Shown piece after piece: positions 33,829 to 42,407 of a stretch of DNA of 47,955 nt. The translations under genes and the position numbers were made by a program. The notes under the pieces are model-generated. The model was not told where the DNA came from, searched no databases, and was given only the letters and a program-made list of their open reading frames with translations. This DNA is from Polyangiaceae bacterium (GTDB taxonomy: Bacteria > Myxococcota_A > Polyangia > Polyangiales > Polyangiaceae): the NCBI GenBank assembly GCA_016933275.1, contig JAFGBI010000435.1:1-47955 (forward strand), written 5' to 3'. Each line of letters opens with the position of its first letter. The stretch's first letter is position 1.

Positions 33829-34234
33829 GCGATCGTGAAGGGGCGGTTCCTGTCAGCGCGGCTGACGCGAATTGCGCCTTCCGCGGGACCCGCCGCGCCC
33901 GGGTCCTAGGCAGCGCCAGCTGCCTGGGTGGCGCGTTGGGGTATCGAGGACCGTGCTCTTCGCAGCCCGGACGGCTTCTTCCGAGACCCGTCGTCGTGCG
34001 AGGCGAGGTACATCCGCTGCCGATGCGGCGTACCCGTTCACGGAGTCCTGACCTGAAACGACCGGCCGAGATCCGCTCTGCCGGCGGGGCTCCGCGCTCC
34101 GGGACCCAACGCGGGCCTGGTCGCGTTGGGGAGAGCGTGGGGGGGCTCCTGCGCTCCCGGGACCCGCGTCCTCCGGGCCCCGCACGGCGGAGCATTGTGG
34201 GTGAGGGCGTGGGGTGCGCACGTACCCAAGCACG

Positions 34235-34344
34235 TGACCGCTGACCGCTGACCGTTGACCGCTGGTGGCCTGGTCTGTTCGGTTCCGGCTTCGCTGGCCT
34301 AGGCCGTTGACCTGACGCAGCAATCGACCGGATCGCTGCTCCGG
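34235..34344. repeat. Composite repeat: TGACCGC-type copy 2 joined to a 160-bp element relic
   Basis: Positions 34235-34300 contain four TGACCGC-like heptamers followed by a stretch matching 646-689. Immediately after it, 34301-34344 matches the outer end of the 160-bp element (GTTGACCTGACGCAGCAATC and ATCGCTGCTCC), so two repeat types abut. Only about 44 bp of the element remain. Confidence 0.7.
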
Positions 34345-34523
34345 TGGTTGGTCGGGCCGCCAGCCGAGTGGTCGCTGGCCTCACGGAGGAGGACCGCGCG
34401 GACGAAGAGCCGCTCTCCAGATCCGAGGAGGGGGATCGCGTCTCCAAAGACCCCGGCGCGCCCATCGGCGGCGTTCGGATGCTTGACGGAACCTCGGGCA
34501 GCAGGGAGCCTCGGCCAAGCTCG

Positions 34524-35072
34524 ATGTCTCGCAGGACCGCCGGAATGACGATCTGGGCGCTGGCCCTGCTCACGTCGCTCATCACGACGGGCTGTGGGTA
34601 CGGGGCCTTCACGCAGGCGATGCGCCAGAGCTACGGCATGGACGATGCGCGCCTGCGCGAGGTCCAGTTCTTCATGAGCCATCGCTGCGTGCTCGAGCGA
34701 ACGGTGAACGAATCGACCGGCGAAGTCGCTCGAGGCCGGCTCGAGATCCGATCGGGCGTCGCGATCGACGTCGTACGCATCCCGAAACGCACGCCGGGCG
34801 TACTGGAGTTCGCCCTCCCTGACCAGCTTGCCGTAAGCTTCGCGCCCGGCTCACGCTTCTTCTTCGGGCCCGATCCTCGAGCGGGCCCGGGGGCTCCGTA
34901 TTCCCTCCTCGGCAAGTACGATCGAGTCTCGCACCGATTTCTGGTCCTCCACGGTGGGGCCGAGTACGCGCTGGTGAGCAAGAAGCCCTGTCAGCTGGTG
35001 GTCCATCGGCGGGAGACGCGCTCCCGGTCACGGGATCGCACGACGCTGCCGGGTCGCCGTCTCGGCGAGTGA
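34524..35072 (+). CDS. Predicted lipoprotein, unknown function
   Basis: This 182-residue protein starts at an ATG at 34524 (MSRRTAGM). The signal peptide has two Arg residues, a hydrophobic core (IWALALLTSLI) and the lipobox TTGC, giving Cys24. The mature part has about 150 residues with a central beta-rich segment containing FFMSHRCVLERTV and a FFFGPDPRAGPGAPYSLLG turn, then KYDRVSHRFLVLHGG. I do not recognise the family. The basic C-terminus (RRETRSRSRDR) is probably disordered. An ATG at 34479 would add fifteen residues in front of a good signal peptide and is less likely. Long frames on the opposite strand are shadows. The 450 bp before it contain only repeats. Confidence 0.7.
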   Translation: MSRRTAGMTIWALALLTSLITTGCGYGAFTQAMRQSYGMDDARLREVQFFMSHRCVLERTVNESTGEVARGRLEIRSGVAIDVVRIPKRTPGVLEFALPDQLAVSFAPGSRFFFGPDPRAGPGAPYSLLGKYDRVSHRFLVLHGGAEYALVSKKPCQLVVHRRETRSRSRDRTTLPGRRLGE

Positions 35073-35393
35073 TCCGGGAGCGGCCCTGCTTCGCTCCGAA
35101 CGCCGGCCCCACCTCGACCCGAGTGGCTCGAGGCCTCCGAGGGGTACGTCTGCTGGGCGCCGGTTCGCCTGGCTCCAGTTCCCCGGGTACCAGAACCTGA
35201 GGGCTGCTGGAACCTTCCTCGGTTGGCCGCGGGACTGCGTCGAGCGACGGGCGGTAGCGCACAGGATCGTTGCCCGGAGGTGGACCGTTCCGGTGCTGCT
35301 TGACGTGACCCCTCGGAGTCCCAGATACCCAAGAGACCCCCCACTCCGAGCGTGACACGGTCTTCGGGGGGCCATGGGAACCATAGGTGTACC
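35073..35393. other. Intergenic region, no feature recognised
   Basis: This 321-bp gap separates two plus-strand genes. I find no hairpin with a T-run, no repeat copy and no supported gene. It presumably includes the DoxX promoter. Confidence 0.45.
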
Positions 35394-35798
35394 ATGCTCG
35401 TTCGCCAACTCGCGCCTTGGCTAGAGGTGATATTTGCCGTGCTCAGGGTGACGGCGGGGTTGATGTTCGCCTTTCACGGCGCAACCAAGGTCTTTGGTGT
35501 CCTCACCACGATGGTGCCGCCCGTCGGCTCCCAGATCTGGATCGGTGGCATCATCGAGCTGACGACAGGGCTCCTGATGGCCGTGGGATACCAGACGAAT
35601 TGGGCTGCGTTCCTCGCCAGCGGGACGATGGCGGTGGCCTACGTCCAGTTCCACTGGCGGTTTGACCTCGGGCCTCGGTTCTTCCCCACTGTGAACCAGG
35701 GAGAGCTGGCGCTGCTCTACTCGGTGTTGTTCCTATTCATCGCTGCCCATGGGGGTGGCCGACACAGCCTCGACGGCCGTCGTGGGACGGGTGGTTGA
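35394..35798 (+). CDS. DoxX-family membrane protein
   Basis: This 134-residue protein starts at the ATG at 35394 and has four hydrophobic segments. It carries the DoxX family pattern: RVTAGLMFAFHGATKVFG in the first membrane helix, IWIGGIIELTTGLLMAVG in the second, WAAFLASGTMAVAYVQFHW in the third and GELALLYSVLFLFIA in the fourth. DoxX proteins are small inner-membrane proteins associated with quinone-linked redox processes, but most have no proven activity. Its 3' end overlaps the convergent gene at 35733 by 66 bp, so the last 22 codons are read on both strands. A longer upstream frame to 35352 has no ribosome-binding site. Confidence 0.92.
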   Translation: MLVRQLAPWLEVIFAVLRVTAGLMFAFHGATKVFGVLTTMVPPVGSQIWIGGIIELTTGLLMAVGYQTNWAAFLASGTMAVAYVQFHWRFDLGPRFFPTVNQGELALLYSVLFLFIAAHGGGRHSLDGRRGTGG

Positions 35799-36887
35799 GA
35801 TCGCGCTCCGTCTGGGGTGCGGTTCTGTCCGTCCTCGACGCTCTTCCATCCACCGTTCGAGCCTCTCCGGGTATCGGTAGGCATGCTCGGTGATCACCGT
35901 GTACCGGAACTGGAACTCCCGGGCGTAGCGGACGTTGGTGAAGAACTCGTTGAGGGTGAGGGGCCTGCCGTTGACGCGGATCTCGTTGCGGGCGAGGCGC
36001 ACGTTGTGGGAGTAGTCGAAGAACCGCTGGGGGTGCAGGCCGCCGCTGAGTGGTTGGATCTGATGGTTCTCGTCGTCGTGGCCGCCGACGATCTCCAGCC
36101 CGCGTGGGCGTGTGATGCCGTCGATCGGCGGGACCACCGCCTTGAAGTAGCCGCTGACGAGATCGCTACCGGCGATGTCGTGTTGGTCGAGCCAGCGGCG
36201 AAGGAGACTGCTGCGCCGGCGGAAGAACGCGGCGCCCTTCATCTTCGGTCCGTCGGGGGTGTTGTTGTCCCAATCGTACCACGCAAGCGACGCCGCGATC
36301 TCGGCGGCGGAGTAGTAGTGGACCGTATTCCCGTCGCGACGCGCCTGGCGGTGTGTTTGCTTCACCATCCACTCGGTGGCCAGCCGGCAGCCGAGCAGCT
36401 CCGCCGCGGCGGCGAAGTGCGGGCCATCCAGGGGCACTTCGACCCAGTCCGCATCCGTCCCGATCCGCAACCCGTGGGGGCTCACGTCGAACTCGACTCG
36501 GGTGCCCTTCTGGCCCTGCGCACGGACCGTCACCCAGCGATTCCAGGTGGAGGGAAGGTAGCCGAGCGCGATCTGTTCGAGCACGAACCGATGTCGGGCG
36601 GGCTCGTCGCCGGGATCGAGCGCTCCGTACTGGTCTATCAGGCTCGAGCCGGACGGGGCACCGCGGATCCCTGGCTGGTGAGCGACGACGCACGCGTGCT
36701 TCACGACGTCGGTACGCGGCCCCCATCGCGGGAGCGCGAAACCGACCAGCGTCGCACCGAGGGCGACCGCCGCGGCGATCGTCCACTCCCGCCGACGCTG
36801 CCTGGGTTGTCCGCGCCAATCCCACTCCGCGGCGGGATCGGCCAGACTGCCCGGTCGGGCGGCGCCCTGGCTGGTGCGATCAGCCAT
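35733..36887 (-). CDS. Hypothetical protein with one N-terminal membrane segment
   Basis: This 384-residue protein has a basic N-terminal cytoplasmic part (RGQPRQRRREW) followed by one hydrophobic segment (TIAAAVALGATLVGFAL, about 36-52), so most of the protein is probably periplasmic. The body is rich in aromatic and charged residues, including RLATEWMVKQTHRQARRDG, YSAAEIAASLAWYDWDNN and QFRYTVITEHAYRYPERL. I recognise no domain. The C-terminal 30 residues are Thr/Ser/Ala-rich, overlap the DoxX gene on the opposite strand and are likely disordered. The ATG at 36887 is weakly supported by an AGCAACTGGA upstream. Because the DoxX overlap is in both 3' ends, both genes can be real. Confidence 0.75.
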   Translation of the reverse strand: MADRTSQGAARPGSLADPAAEWDWRGQPRQRRREWTIAAAVALGATLVGFALPRWGPRTDVVKHACVVAHQPGIRGAPSGSSLIDQYGALDPGDEPARHRFVLEQIALGYLPSTWNRWVTVRAQGQKGTRVEFDVSPHGLRIGTDADWVEVPLDGPHFAAAAELLGCRLATEWMVKQTHRQARRDGNTVHYYSAAEIAASLAWYDWDNNTPDGPKMKGAAFFRRRSSLLRRWLDQHDIAGSDLVSGYFKAVVPPIDGITRPRGLEIVGGHDDENHQIQPLSGGLHPQRFFDYSHNVRLARNEIRVNGRPLTLNEFFTNVRYAREFQFRYTVITEHAYRYPERLERWMEERRGRTEPHPRRSAISTTRPTTAVEAVSATPMGSDE

Positions 36888-37293
36888 TCCAGTTGCTCTT
36901 ACCCGGAAACCCGCCGTTCAGCCAGCGGACCCTCGCGCGCAGGCGATGGTGAGCTCGTCGCCGAACGCCCTGCCTCCCCGCCTGGCCAGAGCTCCGCTTC
37001 CTGGAGGGTGCCACCCATTTCGGCGCGGGAAGTCGGGATCCCCGACGAGCGTCAACGCGAGCCCGCTCACGGTCCGGCTGCTGGTCGACCCCCGCAGGGC
37101 TTCCGGCGAAGACGTCGCCTCCCTTCCCGCCCGCTCCGCGCCACCCGGCGATCGCCTGTCGGTGACGACCACGGGCCTCGTGCCCCTCGATTCGGTTGCC
37201 GAGGGTGGCGCCGTTCCGCCCTCGTCCGTCTCGCTTGAGGGATGTGGTATCGATCCACCGGCGGCCGTCCCGGCTCAAGACGCAGGCGGAGTG
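36888..37293. other. Intergenic region between divergent genes
   Basis: This 406-bp gap separates a minus-strand gene from a plus-strand lipoprotein. The plus-strand frame of the lipoprotein is open through the whole gap, but it lacks a signal peptide at its far start and has Pro/Ala/Arg-rich shadow composition. I treat the gap as promoter sequence. Confidence 0.5.
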
Positions 37294-38676
37294 GTGACGA
37301 CTATCAGCAGCTCGGGGCGCATGCTGGGTGCGACATTGGCGATGGCCAGTACCGTGGTCGGATGCGCTACCCCTCGCAGAGTGAGGACCCAGGAGGTGCA
37401 CGTGCCTCGGGGCGCCACGATCGCCGCGACGACGGCGATGGCCGATGCCGCCGCGGTCCCGACCTGCCGGCCCCAACAGCCCTTTGCCCTGATGCTTCGC
37501 GACGACCGACCACGCAACGGGGCTTGCTGGTCACTGAGCTATCCTCACATCATGGTCGGCGGCGAGCAGCCGCTCGCGCTGCGGCTGCTCAATCGCCGCA
37601 TCGAGGAGCACGTCAACCTACAGGCCTCGGAGGGTGGGCTCGCCTGTCAGCCGACGCTGGTCAGCGACCAGGCCGTCAGTGTGGCCTGCCGAACCGAGAA
37701 CCGCGACGGCTACGATTGTGTGGTGGCGCTGACCTTCGTGCGACAGGGCGCGGGGTTCGGCGTCGTCGAGCCTCCCCAGACGGCGATCGACGCCTGCGCG
37801 AACGAATTCAAGCTCGCCCCGCGGGAGGACATCGCGGTGGCGCTGACCCCCGACGGACTACATTGTCTGCTCTCCGACCAGGATCACGATCGGATCGTGG
37901 AGCGACGGGTGCTCCACGATCATCCGTACCTCGCTCCACCGGCGTGCGCGCCACCCCCGACCGCCGCGGTGCCTCGGTGCGAACAGCCGGCGATCGTCAC
38001 GACCACTCACGAGATGAGCGCGACCGGGGTTCGCGGGACCACCGTGGTGGTATACGAGCAGCTCGATGGAACCGCCGTGTCGACCCAGTCGCTGAATGCT
38101 CGTATCAAGGAGCTGGCCGCTGCGGATCTGCTCAAGATCCAGCAGCACCGCGAACAGAACTTCGGGTCGTACGACCACGACACCGGACCGGGCGCGGGGC
38201 AATGCTGGTTCTGGTTCGTCCACGACGGCATCACGTCGATCCGTTGCGAGCATGGACACCAGACCGGTCGCGTTCCGAGCGCGACCGTGTACTATTCGAA
38301 CCTACGCGCGACCGGGTCCACGCTCGAGCCGCTCTCGCTAGATGCGCTGTTCGTCGATGCGGAGGCTGCCGATCGGTTCATCCGGCAGGTGGGGGTCGAC
38401 GCCCTCCACGATCGCCGGGCGCAGGATCCCGAGGGTGTGCTGAGCCTGAACGAACCCCTTGAATGGGGCCTGGAGCTCGGAGGGCTACGGATCGATCTGC
38501 CGTGGATGGTCGGGGGATCGATCTGGGACCGGTATGGTTACGTCGTCGCGGTCTACGTCGTCGAGCCGTTCCTCAAACACGACGCGCCGATCCCCCGCTG
38601 CTGGGCCCCGTCTCGCGAGCTGCCCGATACCGAATGGCTGCGGGAGGGGAAGGTGGCCTCGGAGGAAGAAAGCTGA
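37294..38676 (+). CDS. Predicted lipoprotein, RsiV/DUF3298-like
   Basis: This 460-residue protein is assigned a GTG start at 37294 so that the signal peptide includes one Arg before the hydrophobic core; it ends in the lipobox VVGC (Cys24). An ATG at 37321 gives a signal peptide without any positive charge. Two halves share a similar layout: ALRLLNRRIEEHV and QSLNARIKELAAADLLK are comparable helices, each followed by a Cys-containing beta region. The C-terminal section LEPLSLDALFVDAEAADRFIRQVGVDAL resembles the LSLDDLF segment of DUF3298 and RsiV-like proteins, which bind ligands outside the cell. Several Cys pairs suggest disulfides. The family match is weak, so a ligand-binding role is only a suggestion. 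Confidence 0.7.
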   Translation: MTTISSSGRMLGATLAMASTVVGCATPRRVRTQEVHVPRGATIAATTAMADAAAVPTCRPQQPFALMLRDDRPRNGACWSLSYPHIMVGGEQPLALRLLNRRIEEHVNLQASEGGLACQPTLVSDQAVSVACRTENRDGYDCVVALTFVRQGAGFGVVEPPQTAIDACANEFKLAPREDIAVALTPDGLHCLLSDQDHDRIVERRVLHDHPYLAPPACAPPPTAAVPRCEQPAIVTTTHEMSATGVRGTTVVVYEQLDGTAVSTQSLNARIKELAAADLLKIQQHREQNFGSYDHDTGPGAGQCWFWFVHDGITSIRCEHGHQTGRVPSATVYYSNLRATGSTLEPLSLDALFVDAEAADRFIRQVGVDALHDRRAQDPEGVLSLNEPLEWGLELGGLRIDLPWMVGGSIWDRYGYVVAVYVVEPFLKHDAPIPRCWAPSRELPDTEWLREGKVASEEES

Positions 38677-38761
38677 CGGGCTTGGCATCCCAGCCCAACT
38701 GCCGCGTGCCTGCGAGGTAGTTGGGGACGTGGTCGACTTCGCGTGTGCATGGCAGGTTCAG

Positions 38762-39135
38762 CCTGGATTTCGCGCCTCATCCGCGTTCGGCGCGCGCAGA
38801 GCCGGAGTGGAGCGAGTGCAGCTTGCTGCACGAGTTCACGGAGGACCACGGCCCGAGCCCAGCGAGGGAGCGCCGGGGGCGCAGTGCACCAGCAGCGCTC
38901 ATTCGAGCACGGCGGGCGCGGAGAAGGCCGAAGGATGCGGGGAGTGCGGCAAGGCGGACTAGAGCACCGATCAGGTTGCCAACAGCAACGGCAGCGCTGG
39001 AAACGCGTTTGTGCGAGGCGAGGGCGCGTTTCCAGCGCTGCCTCTGGAGAGGTCTGCCGCCGGTTCGGTGATCTAGGGTGTTGATTTGACGCAGCAGTCA
39101 ACCTGATTGCTGCTCTAGGAGGCGCGAAATCCAGG
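38762..39135. repeat. 17-bp inverted repeat enclosing 160-bp element copy B
   Basis: The arm CCTGGATTTCGCGCCTC (38762-38778) is the exact reverse complement of 39119-39135. The right arm begins immediately after the last base of the 160-bp element (39118), and its end nearly touches the CotH-like gene stop at 39137. A 9-bp direct repeat, CAGGTTCAG, occurs beside the left arm (38753-38761) and across the right arm (39132-39140). Confidence 0.75.
38959..39118 (-). mobile_element. 160-bp MITE-like element, copy B (reverse orientation)
   Basis: Ends are CTAGAGCA (38959-38966) and TGCTCTAG (39111-39118). The 19-bp palindrome arms lie at 38990-39008 and 39024-39042, with one T-G wobble, around a 15-nt loop that is the reverse complement of the loop in copy A except at two bases. 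Length is exactly 160 bp, as in copies A and D. It sits 18 bp beyond the CotH-like gene. Confidence 0.85.
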
Positions 39136-39136
39136 T

Positions 39137-40915
39137 TCAGTCAGCGCTGGTGCTGGCAGGGTCGGCGCAGGCGAGCACGGCCTGCAGCTCGGTCAAGCAG
39201 ACCCCGAGGTTCGGCATGAGGGCGCCGTTTGCGCAGACGGTTGGTCGGTCCTCGACGACGATGCAGTCCGCGTACCGTTGCAGCGTTGCTTCGGGGCAAG
39301 TGCGCGCCAGCGGGGTGACGAGTTCCGTCTCGAATTCGTTGACGCAGGCGTTTTCGTTGTAGCACTCGAGCTCGGCGGACGCCGCGCAGAGCAGCTCCGC
39401 CAAGGCGGAGAGCATCGCCCGTGCGGTACCGCCGTTGCCCGCGCCGCCGTTGCCCGCGCCGCCGTTGCTCGCGCCGCCGTTGCCCGCGCCGCCCGTGCCG
39501 GGCAATGGCTCGGCGCCTGGGTTGCCCGCGCCGCCGTGACCGGCGCCCCCCTCTCCCCCCGTCAGGACGGCTTCCAAGCGGGAGCGGAACGCAGGGAGGT
39601 TGTTCTTCAGGTACTCTGCGGCCCCTGCCATCTCGAGGTACGAGACGAATGGGTCGTTCTCCATGGCGGGGGCTATTTGGCGCACGTAGTCGTCGATCTT
39701 CGCGCAGAGCCGGTCTTCCACGAAGACCTCGTCGAGCAGTCGCCGCACCGACGCATGATAGCGGTCCTTGGAGAGCGCGATCGCGCGGATCGTGGGGTCG
39801 CAAGCGGCAGGGATCGTGGCAAGGTCACCGTCTGCCGTCGGAATCGGGGCGTTGCAGTCGACGCGCAGGGTGTCCCAGGGATCGATGTCTCCGAGCCAGT
39901 GATCGAGGAGGAACACGGCGTTCAGGTCCCATGGAATGAGCGTGAACGTCGCAGAATCCACGCTCTGATACATGTAGTAGTTGTGATTCGCTTGGCCCCA
40001 GTCCCCGGCGTAGAAGGTCGTGATGCCATCCCAGTTGGTGATCGCGTAGTCGACCGCCATGTAGTCCAGCATTCGGTCGAGATCCGTGTACTTGGCGAGG
40101 GACTGCGGGAGTCCGTTGTCGGTGGCCGCGAGCATGTCCGCCGAGAACGCGATGAAGGTCTCGTTGGACCCCGTCTCTTCGTTGGTTCGGAGCGCTCCGG
40201 CGAAGTACGCTTCGTCGGTGCTGACGGGCCAGGCCTCCTTGTAGAGGTTGCCATCGCGATCCTCGAAATGGTGCGCGGTGAACCTCCCGTCCACCACCTC
40301 TACGACCCGGTAAATCCCGAAGGACTCCCCGTTCACGGTCAAGATAGCGAAGCTCGTGCGGGGGGCGGTGATGCCGAAGTCGTTGTAGATCTGGTATGCG
40401 AGACTTTCGCCGTACAGCCCCCAGGCATCTACGATCTGGTTGAGGACGAGCCGCTTCAGCCCATAGAAGCGCCCGTCGGGGTCGACCTTGTCGAACTTGA
40501 GCTTGAACGAGAGCTTGTCGCAGACGAGCCTTCCTCGGTCATCGACGCAGGTGTCGAGCGAGTACGCACCCTTCGGGCGGAACCCAACCTCGCCCAGGCT
40601 CTGACCATCGATGGTGACGTCGGCGGTGGACCAGACCTCCTCTATCGCCGTGGCGATGAGTCGAGTCCACGCCTCCTCTGGCATCGCCACCTTGATGTCC
40701 AGCACCCGGTCCTTGGGGAACACTCCCTCCTCGTCCGTCTCGTAGACCCACTGCCCGCCCTCGGCGAGCCCGGCGGCCTGTCCGCCTGCACCTCCCTGTC
40801 CCTCCCCGGCGGTCGGATGGCCAGTCTCGCGAATGGGACCAGCTTCGCCGTCGCCACACCCCAACGAAGTGGCCAACGCAACGAGCACCGGGAAGGAAGT
40901 GGTGAGCCGAGTCAT
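39137..40915 (-). CDS. CotH-kinase-like lipoprotein
   Basis: This 592-residue lipoprotein starts at an ATG (40915, MTRLTTSF). The lipobox ATSLGC gives Cys20. After a Gly/Ala-rich tether, residues about 55-440 match the spore-coat CotH family, atypical protein kinases: KRLVLNQIVDAWGLYGESLAYQIY, SFAILTVNGESFGIYRVVEVVD, AITNWDGITTFYAGDWGQANHNYYMYQ and TLIPWDLNAVF. Many members have PWDxD in the last motif, so the Asn is a small deviation. A linker of GGAGN repeats (about 475-510) leads to a Cys-rich C-terminal segment with six Cys residues. CotH proteins are found as exported proteins in many bacteria, where their substrates are unknown. The 3' end lies beside a 160-bp repeat element. Confidence 0.85.
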   Translation of the reverse strand: MTRLTTSFPVLVALATSLGCGDGEAGPIRETGHPTAGEGQGGAGGQAAGLAEGGQWVYETDEEGVFPKDRVLDIKVAMPEEAWTRLIATAIEEVWSTADVTIDGQSLGEVGFRPKGAYSLDTCVDDRGRLVCDKLSFKLKFDKVDPDGRFYGLKRLVLNQIVDAWGLYGESLAYQIYNDFGITAPRTSFAILTVNGESFGIYRVVEVVDGRFTAHHFEDRDGNLYKEAWPVSTDEAYFAGALRTNEETGSNETFIAFSADMLAATDNGLPQSLAKYTDLDRMLDYMAVDYAITNWDGITTFYAGDWGQANHNYYMYQSVDSATFTLIPWDLNAVFLLDHWLGDIDPWDTLRVDCNAPIPTADGDLATIPAACDPTIRAIALSKDRYHASVRRLLDEVFVEDRLCAKIDDYVRQIAPAMENDPFVSYLEMAGAAEYLKNNLPAFRSRLEAVLTGGEGGAGHGGAGNPGAEPLPGTGGAGNGGASNGGAGNGGAGNGGTARAMLSALAELLCAASAELECYNENACVNEFETELVTPLARTCPEATLQRYADCIVVEDRPTVCANGALMPNLGVCLTELQAVLACADPASTSAD

Positions 40916-41427
40916 GGAACGTCTCGCAGGGATGGGTTTCGTGGATGCGAAGGAGCGAGACGCCGTCTCGCTTCCGAGGGAGAATGACCTCTTGGCTCCT
41001 TTGAGCACGGCCAGCACCTCAGCCGGAGTCCGGGAGGGGTCTTCGCGCCCTCGTCGCGCGTCGTTCGTGACCGCTCGCTCCGAAAGCAGCCCCCCGGCGG
41101 AACCGACCTGGGAGGTCGTGTCTGGTGGGGTCCGCGGGATGCGCCGCCACCTGCCGATCCGCCCATTCGCGGCGGATTCCGCGGGGAGCGGGCTCCGAAC
41201 GCGTGGCAGCAGGACGGCACGCTTCGTGTATCCCGGCATCCCCCGCCCGCCTTCACGCCAAAGCATGGCCTTGTCCTCGGCCTTCGAGCCCGCGGCCAGC
41301 CACCGGGACTGGCGGTGCTGCTGGTTGGTCGCGGGAGGTGCTCCGAAGCGGGCTCCCCTGGGGATGGCTTCGGCACGAGGTACGGTGGTCTCGTCTGCGA
41401 CGGCATCTGGAGGCGCTGGAGGGTAGG
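40916..41427. other. Intergenic region between divergent genes with a 19-bp palindrome
   Basis: This 512-bp region holds the promoters of the CotH-like gene and the DUF2007-type gene. A palindrome AGCGAGACG-C-CGTCTCGCT at 40954-40972 lies about 40 bp upstream of the CotH start codon and could be an operator or a leader hairpin. No gene is supported, although both neighbouring frames stay open into it. Confidence 0.55.
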
Positions 41428-42081
41428 ATGGATGGTGAGGTGGTCGTTGCTCGATTCGAAGCGCTGCACGAGGCAGAGCTTACCGCCGCCTACCTCCGCA
41501 GCTGCGAGATACCGGCACGCGTCGACGAGAACCTCGTCGCTGCCATGAACCCGCTCTGGGGCTTGGCGCTCGGCGGCAGTCGTGTGTTCGTGCCAGCGTC
41601 GTTCGGCGAAGAGGCGCGTCGGGCGCTCGAGGAGCTGAATTCGGAGCGAGGGACCGGAGCGATCGAGATCCCCGAACCCGCAGCCGGCGACGCCGAGTCG
41701 AAACCCAGCGAGGCCGAGCCGGAACCATCGCACCCGGGCACGGGAGGTCGACGGCGGAGACGCGCGGCGCCGCCACGGTCCCGCCAGGGCCAGCTCGAGG
41801 ACGCGGCCGCTCGTCGCGCGCTGGCGCTCGGGATCGTCGGGCTGATGCTCTGCCCTGGTGTCCTCAATGCGGTCGCGCTGATCCTCGCCTGGCGCATTCC
41901 CCCCGACCGAGTCTCGCGATTCGGGCGCCGGTACCGAACGCTTGCCATCTGGTTCAATGTCGCGATCTTCCTGGCGCTCGCGCTGGCGGTGGCGCTGGGT
42001 CCCTACATGAGGGCCTCGTCGGCGCCGGACACCCCCTCGCCCACGCCGCTACCTACGGTGCGACCGTTGATCGGCTACTGA
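41428..42081 (+). CDS. DUF2007-type signal-transducing domain plus C-terminal membrane segments
   Basis: This 217-residue protein starts at an ATG (41428, MDGEVVVARF) with GGAGGG upstream. Residues 4-70 match the small DUF2007 domain: VVVARFEALHEAELTAAYL, then GSRVFVPASFGEEARRAL, the usual strand-helix pattern with an Ala/Glu-rich helix. A charged Pro/Glu linker (75-130) with a basic run RRRRRAAPP follows. Two hydrophobic segments are at about 137-160 (LALGIVGLMLCPGVLNAVALILAW) and 172-192 (LAIWFNVAIFLALALAVAL), so the N-terminal domain is cytoplasmic and the basic linker faces the cytoplasm. DUF2007 is a putative signal-transducing domain with no proven ligand. No partner gene is obvious. 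Confidence 0.8.
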   Translation: MDGEVVVARFEALHEAELTAAYLRSCEIPARVDENLVAAMNPLWGLALGGSRVFVPASFGEEARRALEELNSERGTGAIEIPEPAAGDAESKPSEAEPEPSHPGTGGRRRRRAAPPRSRQGQLEDAAARRALALGIVGLMLCPGVLNAVALILAWRIPPDRVSRFGRRYRTLAIWFNVAIFLALALAVALGPYMRASSAPDTPSPTPLPTVRPLIGY

Positions 42082-42407
42082 GCCCTCTGCCGGTGGGCGA
42101 CGGCTGCTGGGACCATGCGGATCCGGTGGGTAGCGCGGGCGAGCGAACAGCCGACGTAGCTGGAGATCGCCGCGGCGGGGTGCTCTCCCTCCCGGGCCGC
42201 TGGGCCACGGCGGACAGTGATGTGCGCCACGCCGGGGAGTGGTGGACGACTGCAAGGTCACCGGAAACACCGACGATGGGGTTGGCGCTCGCGGCGGCGA
42301 CGATCCCCCTGCGCCAGATTGTGCCAGGTCTTGGCGGAGGGCCGTGGCACTCCCATGAGAGAGTGTGCGCGTCGGGTCCTGGTACGCGTCTTGCTGAGTC
42401 GCGGCCC
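42082..42407. other. Intergenic region, no feature recognised
   Basis: This 326-bp gap precedes a lipoprotein gene on the same strand. The lipoprotein frame is open through it, but that part has no signal sequence at its start. I see no hairpin with a T-run or repeat copy. Confidence 0.45.

Larger units (their letters stand above)
33703..34523. other. Intergenic region with palindrome and repeat relics
   Basis: This 821-bp stretch contains a perfect 32-bp palindrome (33797-33828), a GC-rich section with internally repeated pieces such as GCTCCGGGACCC and CCGGGCCCCGC (34081-34200), copy 2 of the TGACCGC repeat (34235-34300) and a terminal relic of the 160-bp element (34301-34344). No gene is supported. 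It looks like an accumulation zone for small repeats. Confidence 0.6.
38677..39136. other. Intergenic region with nested inverted repeats
   Basis: This 460-bp gap lies between two convergent lipoprotein genes. It holds a perfect palindrome GTGCAGC-TT-GCTGCAC (38816-38831), the second 160-bp element (38959-39118) and a 17-bp inverted repeat flanking both (38762-38778 and 39119-39135). No gene is supported. Confidence 0.65.

Noticed and set aside
36874..37293. N-terminal extension of the lipoprotein gene at 37294
   Set aside because: The extension would bury a good lipoprotein signal peptide about 140 residues inside the protein, and its sequence has no recognisable content.
39278..40987. 569-codon plus-strand frame over the CotH-like gene
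   Set aside because: The minus strand encodes clear CotH motifs and a lipobox; the plus-strand frame is a shadow.
42340..42400. Possible sigma-54 promoter (TGGCAC at about 42344)
   Set aside because: No TTGC lies at the required spacing downstream; the match is only half a site.
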